Positions 51,392 to 62,312 of a stretch of 64,000 nt of DNA are shown one piece after another. Origin of the DNA: Trichoplax adhaerens. Its lineage: Eukaryota; Placozoa; Uniplacotomia; Trichoplacea; Trichoplacidae. Each line of letters begins with the position of its first letter. The stretch's first letter is position 1. A program made the translations under genes and the position numbers. The notes under the pieces are model-generated. The model saw only the letters and a list, made by a program, of their open reading frames with translations. It was not told the origin of the DNA and made no database searches. The DNA lies in the NCBI RefSeq assembly GCF_000150275.1, contig NW_002060946.1:2437454-2501453 (forward strand). Reading direction: 5' to 3'.

Positions 51392-53313
51392 ATGTTATGC
51401 AACAGCGTTACTGATTGATAAATTTTTGTTTGCATACACTTGAAGTCGTGATTATAATATTATCGTAAATAATTTAATCGTCCTTTCGACTTCTTTATCG
51501 CCATCATGGCTAACTATCTCCTGACTTAAGTTATTTATATACCTATTGAGTGAAGTATGCAATATATGAATGATCTACAGTAAGATCTCTCTAAACGAAT
51601 CTGTTATTTAGTGTATTTATAGTATGAATTTTTATCTTGTTAGAGCTTGAACAGCTTTGTCTCTTCGGTTTATTCACTAATCGCATCATTGTTTGGGTAG
51701 ATTTTTTCAATAAATCAAGACTAAGAGCTTGTGATATGTACTCGAATATTGCCAGTATCACGATATTGTTTATTTAATCGTTGCTGTAATCTTCGTATAT
51801 TTGGAGACGATATATTACTTTATTAGTCATTATTTAATGATATTTCAAGATGTTGGCAAAGTAATAACTGCCTGGGCATGTACTATCATCATAGAATAGA
51901 TAGTCATGAAATAGAATTATTTCTGTATTATTGTTAAATAGCTGATAAGCCGTTAGAATCACAATTGATTAATATCAATTTACAAAATAAGAAATACAAG
52001 TTTGCATGTTTGCTTGCTGCTGCTGCTTCTTAGTATGTCAGAAGTATACATGCAACTAGATTAACATATACTCGTGTTAATTCATAAGTATCCTACTTAG
52101 GATATCAGAGGATACACGCGCGAGGCTGAGTAATATTTTATCAAGAATAACCACTATCCTCGTTGACTGACTGATCAATCATAATTATTATGAAAGTAAA
52201 GACTCGCTAAAATTGTCAATATCAATAACCATACTCTGTAAAACTTTTATTCATGCTAATCAATGCCATGCAATATCTTGTACAATATAAATATACTCTG
52301 TAAAACTTTTAATGCTCGTATACCGATCAATTTTTTAATTTGCTGATAAAATTTGAAATTCGAATTAATAAATTATGTAATTAAGATCTATTAAAATAAT
52401 TGAATATATTGCTTCTGTCCATTCTCGTTTCAACATTCAATGATATAAGTTAATTACGCAGACGCATATCACATTAGTCATTATTTTTGTTAACTTTTAG
52501 TTTTTTCATTCAGTGGTAACATACAGTTTCTTATACCTCTTCAAATGACAATATATACTATTCGATCAAGAAGATGAAATTTAACATTGTTACAATACTA
52601 GAAACACTCATACAGTATTTAGAAAGTACTTGATGCGTATGATTAGTTGATTTAGAATTTTTAACGATAGCAAAACGTAATTCAATCCAGCAGATAGTAT
52701 TTACTTTGCAAATTGAATCCTAGTATTGCATTTCGACATTGAATGATTGCAGTCTTAAAAGTAAACCAAGCGAGCTGCATCACGGCTGTTTATTTTCTTA
52801 AGTATACACAGTGTATAGTGTACGCGTATGTCGTGTTGGTGAGGGGTAAGTTTACGGCGGACGTACTACAGTACTGTATATAATGTGAGTATAATATAAC
52901 CGGTCAAGTCTTAGCATTGGAGAACGTTTTATATAGATGAAATTAATGTTCGACTCCTATTAGAATTGGAAGTAGCTCTAACCGAAAAGTGATTACAAAA
53001 AGTTTTATTGTTTTGTTAACAAAAAGATATGAAATATTAGTAAACACTACACAGAGATCGGTATGTGATTGTATCCAATCTTAATTTTCTAAAATAAGAA
53101 TTAATAATACCTATAGTATTGCGACAATCGTCTATTCTGATAGTTGTTGATTTTATGTTGCTTCGTACCAAATGAATATTGAAGTTCGTTTTATAATACT
53201 GAGCTAGAAACAGGTAATTTATTATTAAAGATCCATCAGTACCTTGCTAACATACAATATTTGATATAATGTAGATTATCCATGTGGATATTTTAATATA
53301 TATTGATATCGAA
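51392..53313. other. Intergenic between convergent SLC28 C and twinfilin
   Basis: 3' UTR space of both genes. No exon recognised. Contains the likely copy C polyadenylation signal (about 51709) and, on the minus strand, an AATAAA at about 53218-53223 for twinfilin. A short duplicated CTCTGTAAAACTTTTA lies at about 52234 and 52290. Confidence 0.45.
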
Positions 53314-55866
53314 TTAAGTCTTAGTAATGCGTCTTTGGCCTCGTCTTGCATTCGGGCCCTGTGGTTTTGCAAAAGTTTTTTTCTGTTCAGCTTTGACTGG
53401 ATGGATTTCGCTCATAATATACTCTTCAGTTAGTTCAGAAGCATCATCAGTTTCGAGCTAGAATGCAACCAAATACGTGTATAGTAAGCAATAAGATTAA
53501 CTTAATCCATTGTCTAGATTGATAGGATTAGTTTCATCATACCTTACGAGCAATGCAAATTTTAAACTGTTCTTCAATCGTCTGAATAACCGGTGTCTTA
53601 CATGTAGAATATAACATTTTCTCTTTGATTGACGATTTGCTTACAGGTACAGCATAGATAAAAACTGAAAAAGAGTTACGGTTACTATTATATCCAGATT
53701 ACATATTGATTAGACGAATGTAACATTTATTAAACGATACTTGTTGATTCCACTTCGTTATCTTCGTAGATGTGCTTATAATTGAAGAGGTGATAACTGG
53801 CGTGAGCAATTGGAACCATACTCGATAACTGTGCTATGCTGATATTGTCAGTATTCTCTAATGTGATCTTTTCGTTTCCAGTGTCAACACCCTGGATATA
53901 ATGTACGTTATAAATTCTAAAGCAATCGTTTCGCTGTAAATTTGTTTCGAGTTATGATAATTGATAACATTGCCTTACCAAATGCAAGTAGTTAATATTT
54001 CCATCTTTGAATTCCTGTATCTTGTCCATAGCATCAGGATTGAATGGAAAAAATACGCTTTTCATGCTTGATTGTTTTGTGTCAATGCCAACTTCGACTC
54101 CAACCTATAAACAACAAGTTGAGAGCTATTCTTAACTTCACTTAAATAAATTGAGTAATTTATTAATTAGCTGATACATAGGGTTTACAGATTCTTCTTT
54201 GACGCTCTGTAATGTCTATTGCAGTTCATATTACCTCATTTTTCTTAATTTCCTGAGCTTCAACCTCTGCCATTGTCAGGGGTGGTGGGGCATTGGCGGA
54301 TTCTAGATGTTTATGAAATCCAGCTAAGCTCACATCCTCCTGTAAGAGTTAAATTAAACTTTCAAACCAACTTTAAAGTAGATATCGTTTGGATTATCAA
54401 TTAAGCTGTAATCATCAACCTATACGTGTAACAAAGCATTCTTGAAGATCTCATACCGGAACTGTGCCAAATAATTCTTGTTTAATATGATTATCTCCAA
54501 AGATTCTTTTGACTGTATATCGAGTAGACGCATACAACATTTTTTGCCTGACCTAATATGTTAAATAAATAGTAGAAAGCATTGTAAAAGGTGTATGTAC
54601 GAGATTCAACAATAGATTATGATAGGACTAGTGCAACAAGTAGTGACTTACAAGAGAGTTATCAGGAGAATAGCTAATAAATAGCCATTCGTATCCAATG
54701 TTACTCTTTCTGTCAAGCCTATAAAAAATATAGCATGGAGTCTTTTCTTCTAGGTTATTCAATACACAATTGTCATAATGTAATAGTGGTCAAGGCGAAA
54801 TACCAAAGTATGTAGACGAAGAATGTGTAAATAGAGTTGTTGTGAAGAAGTTACGCTGCAGCAAAATATTCCTTTATGTTACGTATATCAAGTAAATCAC
54901 AGTGCAATGAATATTCAATTTTTCGATTCTATCATTTGTCTTTCTACTATTAATAAACCATCGTTCAAGAAGACATCCAATTCGTAGTAGCATTGATGAA
55001 GAAATGTCATTTAGGAAATTAGTATAACCTAGTTCGAATATAAACATGTTAATCTGCTTGTAGTGTACTATAAATCCGAAAGAGATTATCAAGGAGAATC
55101 TCAAGTATCAGCTAACAATGACGTATTCCCTATGCACTATTAATTATTCATTAATCTTATAGCGCCATACAGCACTACATCATTCTAATGGTTACAATTC
55201 GCAATCACGATTTTTTAGATCACTACTAATAGAATGGTTGATATTCAATAAGAGTGAAGTATTCATTTTGCTCGAGGTCTAATGAAGAAGAATAAACTGC
55301 AGGAATACATTCTGAGTAATGTATGCGGAGATTACTCATGATTTGATATCATAAATTCAGCATAGGGATAAATTGATTATACATGATCTTAATCATGCTA
55401 TCAAAGGTATCAAAGGATATCATCTTCCCAAGTGCCAACACATTCGCCGGAAGTCGAAAGTACCAGACGTTCTGTGAACATATTACCAACAGATTATAAA
55501 ATTAGTACCATATTAATGATATACGCAGTAGCACTGTGTAATACGAGGTCTTTTGGACTCGTTGCTCAATAATTATAAGGGACTACTCTACGCAAGCAAA
55601 GAGCACGTAGTACAGTAGTTTATAAATGTAATTTTTTTCACAGTCATGATAGACTGTAAACAATTTGCAAGTTTGTCATGGTTATTCAAGTAGTGTAGCA
55701 CCTGGAGACTTATTAATTAATTCTTTGAGCGTAACTTGTATTACTTACCTTCTCTGATAGAAACTTTAATAAATCGTATATTGCCATCCTTGGAATCGGC
55801 TAAGAACGAAGCTAGTTCTTCGGTTGCTAAATCAAGTTTAAGCGGTGTATCATTAATACTGATCAT
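53314..55866 (-). CDS. TWF: Twinfilin, actin-monomer and capping-protein binder
   Basis: Two-domain ADF-H protein that sequesters ADP-actin, caps barbed ends and binds capping protein. Nine exons: 55749-55866, 55421-55471, 54652-54779, 54457-54552, 54235-54339, 53979-54104, 53741-53891, 53543-53664 and 53314-53457, giving 346 residues (human about 350). ADF-H 1 spans about 5-137 ([40 protein letters not shown]). The linker has [11 protein letters not shown] and APPPLT. ADF-H 2 spans about 172-312 ([28 protein letters not shown]). The C-tail [15 protein letters not shown] matches the capping-protein/PIP2 tail. Intron 2 has AT-AC ends. The start ATG lies in an 86-bp duplication whose other copy supplies an upstream mini-ORF. 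All phases close. Confidence 0.95.
54780..55420 (-). other. U12-type AT-AC intron in twinfilin
   Basis: No GT-AG pair joins exons 2 and 3. The donor is GATG|ATATCCTTTG, an exact U12 AT-AC donor. The acceptor side is CGCCTTGACCACTATTAC|ATTATG: CGCCTTGAC matches the U12 branch consensus TTCCTTRAC at 7 of 9 bases, with its A 10 bases before the intron end. Splicing here joins G to AT and gives WED-D-YDNCVL, matching human WDKDYDSFVL. The intron is 641 bases long and in phase 1. Confidence 0.9.
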
Positions 55867-56007
55867 GAGATTAAAACGGAATACGCGTCCTTGTCTAAGT
55901 TTAATGATTCAAATGTTTAGAGTTTAAGCGGTGTATCATTAATACTGATCATGAGATTAAAAACGGAATACGCGTCCTTGTCTAAGTTTAATGATTCAAA
56001 TGTATAG
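55835..56007. repeat. 86-bp near-perfect tandem duplication over the twinfilin start
   Basis: Copy 1 (55835-55920) and copy 2 (55921-56007) differ by one A in a run and one or two bases near the end. Each begins AGTTTAAGCGGTGTATCATT. On the minus strand copy 1 carries the start codon and first 10 codons of twinfilin; copy 2 lies upstream in the 5' leader. The low divergence says the event is recent. Confidence 0.95.
55918..55952 (-). CDS. Upstream mini-ORF repeating the twinfilin N-terminus
   Basis: In copy 2 of the duplication the ATG reads [11 protein letters not shown] and then meets TAA, just where the copies join. These 11 residues are identical to the first 11 of twinfilin. If transcription starts beyond this point, the mini-ORF would be met first by scanning ribosomes and could lower twinfilin output. 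Whether it is in the mRNA is unknown. Confidence 0.5.
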
Positions 56008-57739
56008 AAACGGCTATCTTATGATATTCTATTACAGTTAGCACTCCATTATTAATTAGTTGGTTACACTGATCCTAGTAAATCAATTCCAACATCAATA
56101 CAGTTTATAGCTTCATTTTTTAGCCGAGCTAGGCCATTTTCTATCGACAAACATCGTATCTGGCTCAAGACTACGATAACGTAGGCAGTTGATGCAACGG
56201 TTTACACAGTAAAATGATATGGAAGGAGTGACTGCAAACATTATGAACGTTGTTAACCTTTACATCCTTATCCATAATTACCGATTATTCCTGATTGATG
56301 GGACATGGTGTATTTGATGTACCAGTAGATGAATATTATAAGCAAATGCTGAGATGATGGAGTCGAAAAGGAATTGGAAGAATTGCCTTGTACAGTATGC
56401 TTTTACTTGAGGTATGCGGTGCTCTAGTATTCTACTGACTAGACTGCCTCGTACCTATCCCAGTACACTATACCGTACACTTGATACAGTGTACAGCTCA
56501 GAATGCTAGCCTAGCAATTACCCATGGGCGTTTCTCCTTCAAATGCTAATATCAAACTGGTCAAAATCCTATATTGTTCACTGCCAACAGAGCTACTCTA
56601 AAGGCTAAGATAGTACATCAGTTGATTTCCTTATTGAGCAATGAGCATGGCAAAAAAATCCATGTAAGCTTTTCATACGCTAATATCAATGTGGTCTAAA
56701 TCCTACATTGTCCACTCCCAACCGAGTTACTATCAACGCTAAGATAATGAATGCATCAGTTGATTTCCTCCTTTAGCATGGAAAAATCAATGCAAACTTT
56801 TCTCCATCATTTCTCTATTAGAATGATGGATTATAGATGCTGTACAGTATATATCTATCAAATTTGGTCATCCTAATCACTGGAAAGTCTTCACTGCGGT
56901 GAGTACATGGAAGAGCTTCAAATTGAGATTGTCGTAGAATTCTTCTATGCAGGGATACCTTAGCGATCACCTGTGGCTTTTTCTCCCTTCTGATCATCTC
57001 AGGTCTAAAGCATCGTTTAATTAATCGAAGCAATTCCCCCCCGTTCCAGCTAGCTCTGCTCACAGTCCATGATTGCAGAACGGGCAAGATGCACTATTTC
57101 TTGCTGTACCTCAAACGATGTCACCCCTTAGCCAGGTTTGTACTGTAGTACAAGCTGCATACTGTACGAGCGTAGCGGATAGCTCTTACTATAGACAGAA
57201 GTACAGTGCAAAGCCTGTCTTGACTACAGTACAAAGAAGAAGAAGTGGATACTAGACACTGTAAGAGAGTGACATCATTTTAGGTACAGACATGTACTGT
57301 AGTAGTGTATCGTATAGCATTATCAACTGTTGTTTTAAACAGTAGATAGTCAAGAGATCCTATATGATTTCCTGGCAAGTCCGGCTGCGTCTTACTACAG
57401 CATAATGTAGTAGCTTCTGTTTCAAACAGTATGTAGCCAAATATGTCTTTCGGACTATGGCAAGGACGGATGTACTGACATGACTAGAGCTACAGAACTA
57501 TGGGCTGCTAAATACGACGATAGTAATAGCGTTGCTAAGTTTCCAACCTTGGTCAGTTTTGGTTTGTTCCTGCTGGCATGGATTCCAACCGCTCAAATCT
57601 TGGCAACGTTTAGAAATTACATTCAAGCTATTTCGGTTTCAAGATTGAATAAGACGTTACTGTACGAGACAGTATAAGGATTCTACCGGTGATTCATCTT
57701 ACCAGGAAAGGTCTTCTTTGACGAGCATTGTTGGTCATC
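56008..57739. other. Head-to-head intergenic region, twinfilin and RPAP3
   Basis: The two start codons are 1.9 kb apart and point away from each other, so both promoters should lie here. It holds a diverged two-copy repeat (56530-56804) and ACTGTAC-type motifs at about 56390-56500 and 57130-57300. No TATA box was recognised next to either gene. Frames at 57073-57255 and 57480-57677 have no family resemblance. Confidence 0.5.
56530..56804. repeat. Two-copy tandem repeat, offset 136 bp
   Basis: GCTAATATCAAACTGGTCAA followed by AATCCTATATTGTTCACTGC at 56544 recurs as GCTAATATCAATGTGGTCTA and AATCCTACATTGTCCACTCC at 56680. GCTAAGATA and CATCAGTTGATTTCC follow in both. Copies are clearly diverged. 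Confidence 0.7.
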
Positions 57740-60700
57740 ATGGCGGATCCTGGCAGTATGTTTTCACTTCAGCAACAAGTCCGACAAAATCAGGAGGAGC
57801 TGCAAGATTTTTTACGCGATTTAAATAGTTGGGAAGATAAAATTAAAAAGAAAGATCAGGAATTATCTGTAAATAAGGAAGGCTCATCGGATAAGAAAGT
57901 ACGAGCACTAGCTTTGTACTTCAGTACTTTATATGTTGACGCTTGTACTCTAGAATGGGCTTCAAGTCTGCATGACACTATATCATTCAGCATTGTCTTG
58001 AGTATCGATAATTTAGGCGCAACATTGAGTACAGCATCCATGGATTACATAAAAATGATCTAATGTATCCTAGTATTGACATACATAGATATGATGCAAT
58101 CAATATACACTGCGAAACAAATTGATAAAATATTTTCATTTTACTATACGTCTTGCACACCATCTATCTTTAGTCTCATTCATTTTAGATTGCATGTTAC
58201 ATTTATAAAGTGCTGCTATCAGCATATGAAATTGTGCATGTCTTCGATATCGTTATTATGACTAGCAATAACGTCTATCATTTACAGAATTTTACAGCTA
58301 CATACATATAGCATATGTAACTACTTTGTAATGTTACTGCATAGTATAAACTAGCTAACATCCCATATAAGCATATATATAGGACTTAGCATGTCATGAT
58401 GACAATGTTCTAAAGGAATTCATAATTTCACAATTTTATTTTATTAGAATTTGCCACCAGTTCGAAATCGGCCTATCAAACAAACAAAAGAAGAAATAAA
58501 GAAACCGACAAATAAGCAATCAGACAAGCGAACTGAATCATCGAGAATATCATCCTATGATTACAGAAGTTGGGATAAATTTAATGTGGTAGGCATGGCA
58601 TAAATATCTGTTAGTGATCAGTTGTTTGTACGTATAGGATGTAGTCTGAACGAATCATAAATGGATGCAATCAATATAGAACTCAAGAACACAAATTATA
58701 AATTATTAGTGCAATACGGTTCAAATTTTGATTATTCTAATAATTTCACATGTAGTTACCACGGTAGTTGATGTAGCTATTTACATGATCAACTAAACTC
58801 CATCTCATACTCATCTATAGGATGAAGCTTTAGCTCACGTAAGCGATGAAGAAAAAGAAAGTACCCGCGATGAAACCAATACGGCCGATACTGCCTATAC
58901 CGAGGAATCTGAAGAAGAAAATGAGGAAATACTGCTGCAAAAAGCTCAATATCAAAAAAATAAAGTACAGTATAGTCACGATTAATTCCTTGCTCATTCA
59001 TTTTAATACTATCCTAACATCATTAAGTAATAATGTATTACTACAGATTTGTATTTTCTTTGCAAATTTGCAATAGGGTAATGAATTATTTAAGATTGGT
59101 AAATATGAGGAAGCCACCAAGTGCTACACACTTGGAATACAGGCTGATCCCAATAATGCAATACTATACGCAAATAGAGCAATGGCATTGCTGAAATTGA
59201 AAAGGTTTGTTAAATAATGCAATTCAATATGTATGTTTTTATGTCGGAGATATACAGGTGTGCGTATGTGTGATACTATCAGGATAATATATCAAAAGTT
59301 AAATTCTATTCAGACGTCCGATCACTTTGAACGCATAACTTACGGTTATTACACTATTATAAAACACGAGTGTGGAATATACTATATACTATTATACCAA
59401 TTATTCTTATATTGTGCGTAATTCTGAATTATCAGAGGTTATTAGAGTTCTTTCTGCTATTGGCGCATTGATTATATTTTGACAATTTCAATTTTTTAAT
59501 TTATTTGCATAAGATATTCTGAAGCTGAAAAAGATTGCACCTCTTCTATAGTTATTGATAAATCTTATACGAAAGCGTATAGTCGTAGAGGTACTGCTAG
59601 GATGTCACTGCAACGCTTAAATGATGCAATGGATGGTAAGAAAACTAACTACTTGACATATGCTGAAATAATATGATATTGCATTGCAATTTCTAGTGCA
59701 ATCTTTTATTAAAGACTAATATAGCTTAAATTTGTATTCTATGAATTGTGCCGATTGTGACAACATTATATATGTATTCGATCATCTGTTTGCAGATTTT
59801 AAGGAGGTTTTGAAAATAGAACCTGGAAACAAACTAGCTGTAAACGAATTGCAAAAAATAAAATCAAAGGTAGTAAGTGGAAAGGCATTTGCCTGCCTAA
59901 TATTAGATCAATGCTGCATGAGCTTAATGAGTGTTAATTAATGATTGATATATTATATTACATCAGTACTTAATACGAATATGCTTATCGTAATATCTTT
60001 TCTTATTTAGTTAAATGTAAAGAGTGATGGAAAATCGAATAATGAAATTCAGAAGCAGAAAACAGCCAAAATAAAAAAGGAAGTAAGTTACAGTTTTATT
60101 TGCAGGCTTTTATTCGTTATTTGCAAAGAAAACTGTTACTGTAGTAGTCGTAGCAAGTCTTCAGTTAACCTTTTTTAGGATTCTACTTTACCGGCACTAG
60201 ATTGAGTATAGTTTTAAGATTCGAGGTATATTATTTAGGAGCCACTCCGGCGGATACCGATTGAAGAGATTGGAAGTGATGAGGAAATTGTCGTGGATCA
60301 GCCACAAGAAAATCAAGATACTGTCGGAAAGTCGATACAGTCCAATAATGATCATGAAAATAAGATAGCCAAAGAATCAGAATCGATAACTGAAATAATC
60401 AGGTTGATTTTTGTTAATAAAAGCTTGATTTTTCCTTATAAGTTCTAGCTGCAAGGTAGCCTAAGATTTGAAAAATTGTTAGTAAGGTTCCAGTGGTACC
60501 ATTACGGACTAAGACTTTTAAGGTACCAACTTCGTCTATCCAATTTGAATCAGATTGGAAAGAAATTTGCCACAGTTCGCAGCTACTATATGAATACTTG
60601 CAAGTAGGAAAATAATCACGCTATCCAAGGCGTGACTAAGATGTTAAATTACTTGTTACTGTAGCTTTATGCGTGCAGTGCAATCGATAAAGTAATTCCT

Positions 60701-61262
60701 AAACTGGTGTCTCATATTTTGAAGGTTATCGAACCAAAGTTATACCCTAGACTATTTCAAGAATCTCTTGATTCGGAAAAATTCATAAAGATGATGAACG
60801 TATTCTTAAATTACTACTTACCGTAAGTATTATCATCATTCGTTGCGATCATATATGTAGTCGTTGTGATTTCTGTACAAGTATGGGCTATTTTCAATTT
60901 CTAAGATTAATGATAAGTTCAACTACGTGTGACTTTTTACGATCAATTAATGCAGCAATAATCGATCCGTCATTGAGGAACTCTTATCACTATCGAAAGT
61001 TAAACGATTCAGTATAGTGCTACTCTTTTTATCGGGGGATGAGAAGAAAAGTACGTATCGGTTACATGCAAAATCTTTAGCGTTTTTGGCAATAACTTTA
61101 TGTGTGATTGACTATATTGCACTTATATTTGACCTTACAAATATTGTAGTCGTAGCTGACCTCTTCAAGCAAATTCAACAATCCGTGGAAGAAATCTCTA
61201 CTGCAAAGGTCACCATGAAAGATATAAAGCAGTTAGCATCTACTTATAACGCTAAATTGTGA
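57740..61262 (+). CDS. RPAP3: RPAP3, TPR co-chaperone of the R2TP complex
   Basis: Adaptor that brings HSP70/HSP90 to RUVBL1/2 and PIH1D1 for assembly of RNA polymerase II, snoRNPs and PIKK kinases. Twelve exons: 57740-57898, 58448-58588, 58821-58964, 59077-59204, 59514-59635, 59796-59869, 60011-60082, 60239-60402, 60483-60603, 60725-60822, 60956-61050 and 61156-61262, giving 474 residues. The N-terminus QQVRQNQEELQDFLRDLNSW and SYDYRSWDKF match the family. One TPR domain (about 143-256) has the carboxylate clamp N150, N181, K211 and R215, expected to grip the EEVD tails of HSP70/HSP90. The RPAP3_C domain is about 352-472 (QLLYEYLQVIEPKLYPRLF), the RUVBL-binding part. Human RPAP3 has 665 residues and two TPR domains; this copy aligns with the second. 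AATAAA at about 61446. Confidence 0.95.
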
Positions 61263-61930
61263 TGATTAGCCCCTTTTAGAATGTCGAAATTAGTGCATCT
61301 GATTTAACTTTTTAGATTCCCCGAAAACATTTCATTCTAAAATTATTTTTTTGGCAGCTTTTTACCAGGGCTACTAAGTAGTTCTGCTTTTACTGTAAAT
61401 GATATTCTTAAAGTGTTGTGATAATTATGTATACATATAGTGTGAATAAATGAGTGATCTTCACCATGCACAACTAAAAATCATATCTTCACGTAAATGT
61501 TTACAGCTTTTTTTTACACGTTTATGCATTGAGTTGTACTTAAAATGTCTAAAAATTTAGTAGAGTCAGTAATTTTGGTATAAATTTGGATAATTTGGCT
61601 TTAAGTAATTGTAACTTTGGGTTACAATTACCTGAGAGATTCGTGTTAGTGAGTACATATTAGTATCATAATTCAGTGATAACTACTGTATATACTTTTT
61701 TCTGGTTGATTCTCTCCATATTACATACTTGATATGCCATAAACGAGAAAAGTGCTGATTGGTAACTTGCTAACTACCTGCTTCCTACAGTATGAGGTTT
61801 GACTACATCGAAATGCATTGTATGTATAAGTTAAGCGGTTGTTGTGTGTTGAATAATCTTCCAGATTATCAGTTTTGCGACATTCCATGCAATACTATGT
61901 ATTAAATTTCTTCTAGTCGTCATTCATGAA
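61263..61930. other. RPAP3 3' flank
   Basis: Contains the probable polyadenylation signal at about 61446. Nothing else recognised. Confidence 0.4.
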
Positions 61931-62312
61931 AAAATTTTGAAATTACTTCTACTCGCTATCATCACAGCAATCAACTGAGCTCTCAAGATCTTAAATGCAA
62001 TACAGGCAGTAGTTTACTGTGTTGATCTCACACAAGTACCGAAGTCCTGCGTAAAAAGAAAAGAGAAATTATTTCTACTTGATATCATACAAGGATAAAT
62101 TGAGCTCTCAAGATCGTAAATCCAATCTAGACAGTAGTTTACTATGCCGATCATTAGCGTATTGATCGCTGTATAGTGAATTTCCTTTTATTACTCGTCA
62201 TTTATGCAAGAAAAGTGAAATGACTTCTACCTGCTGTGGCATCACGCCAATCAACTGAGCTCTCAAGGGATCGTGAATTCAATACAGGCAGTAGTTTACT
62301 GTACTAATCTGT
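61922..62312. repeat. Three-unit tandem repeat, unit about 130-150 bp
   Basis: Each unit has AAATTACTTCTAC, then CATCAC-CAATCAACTGAGC, TCTCAAGATC, AATACAGGCAGTAGTTTACT. Units begin near 61936, 62066 and 62217. Copies are moderately diverged. CGTCATTxATG precedes the first and third units. Confidence 0.8.
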
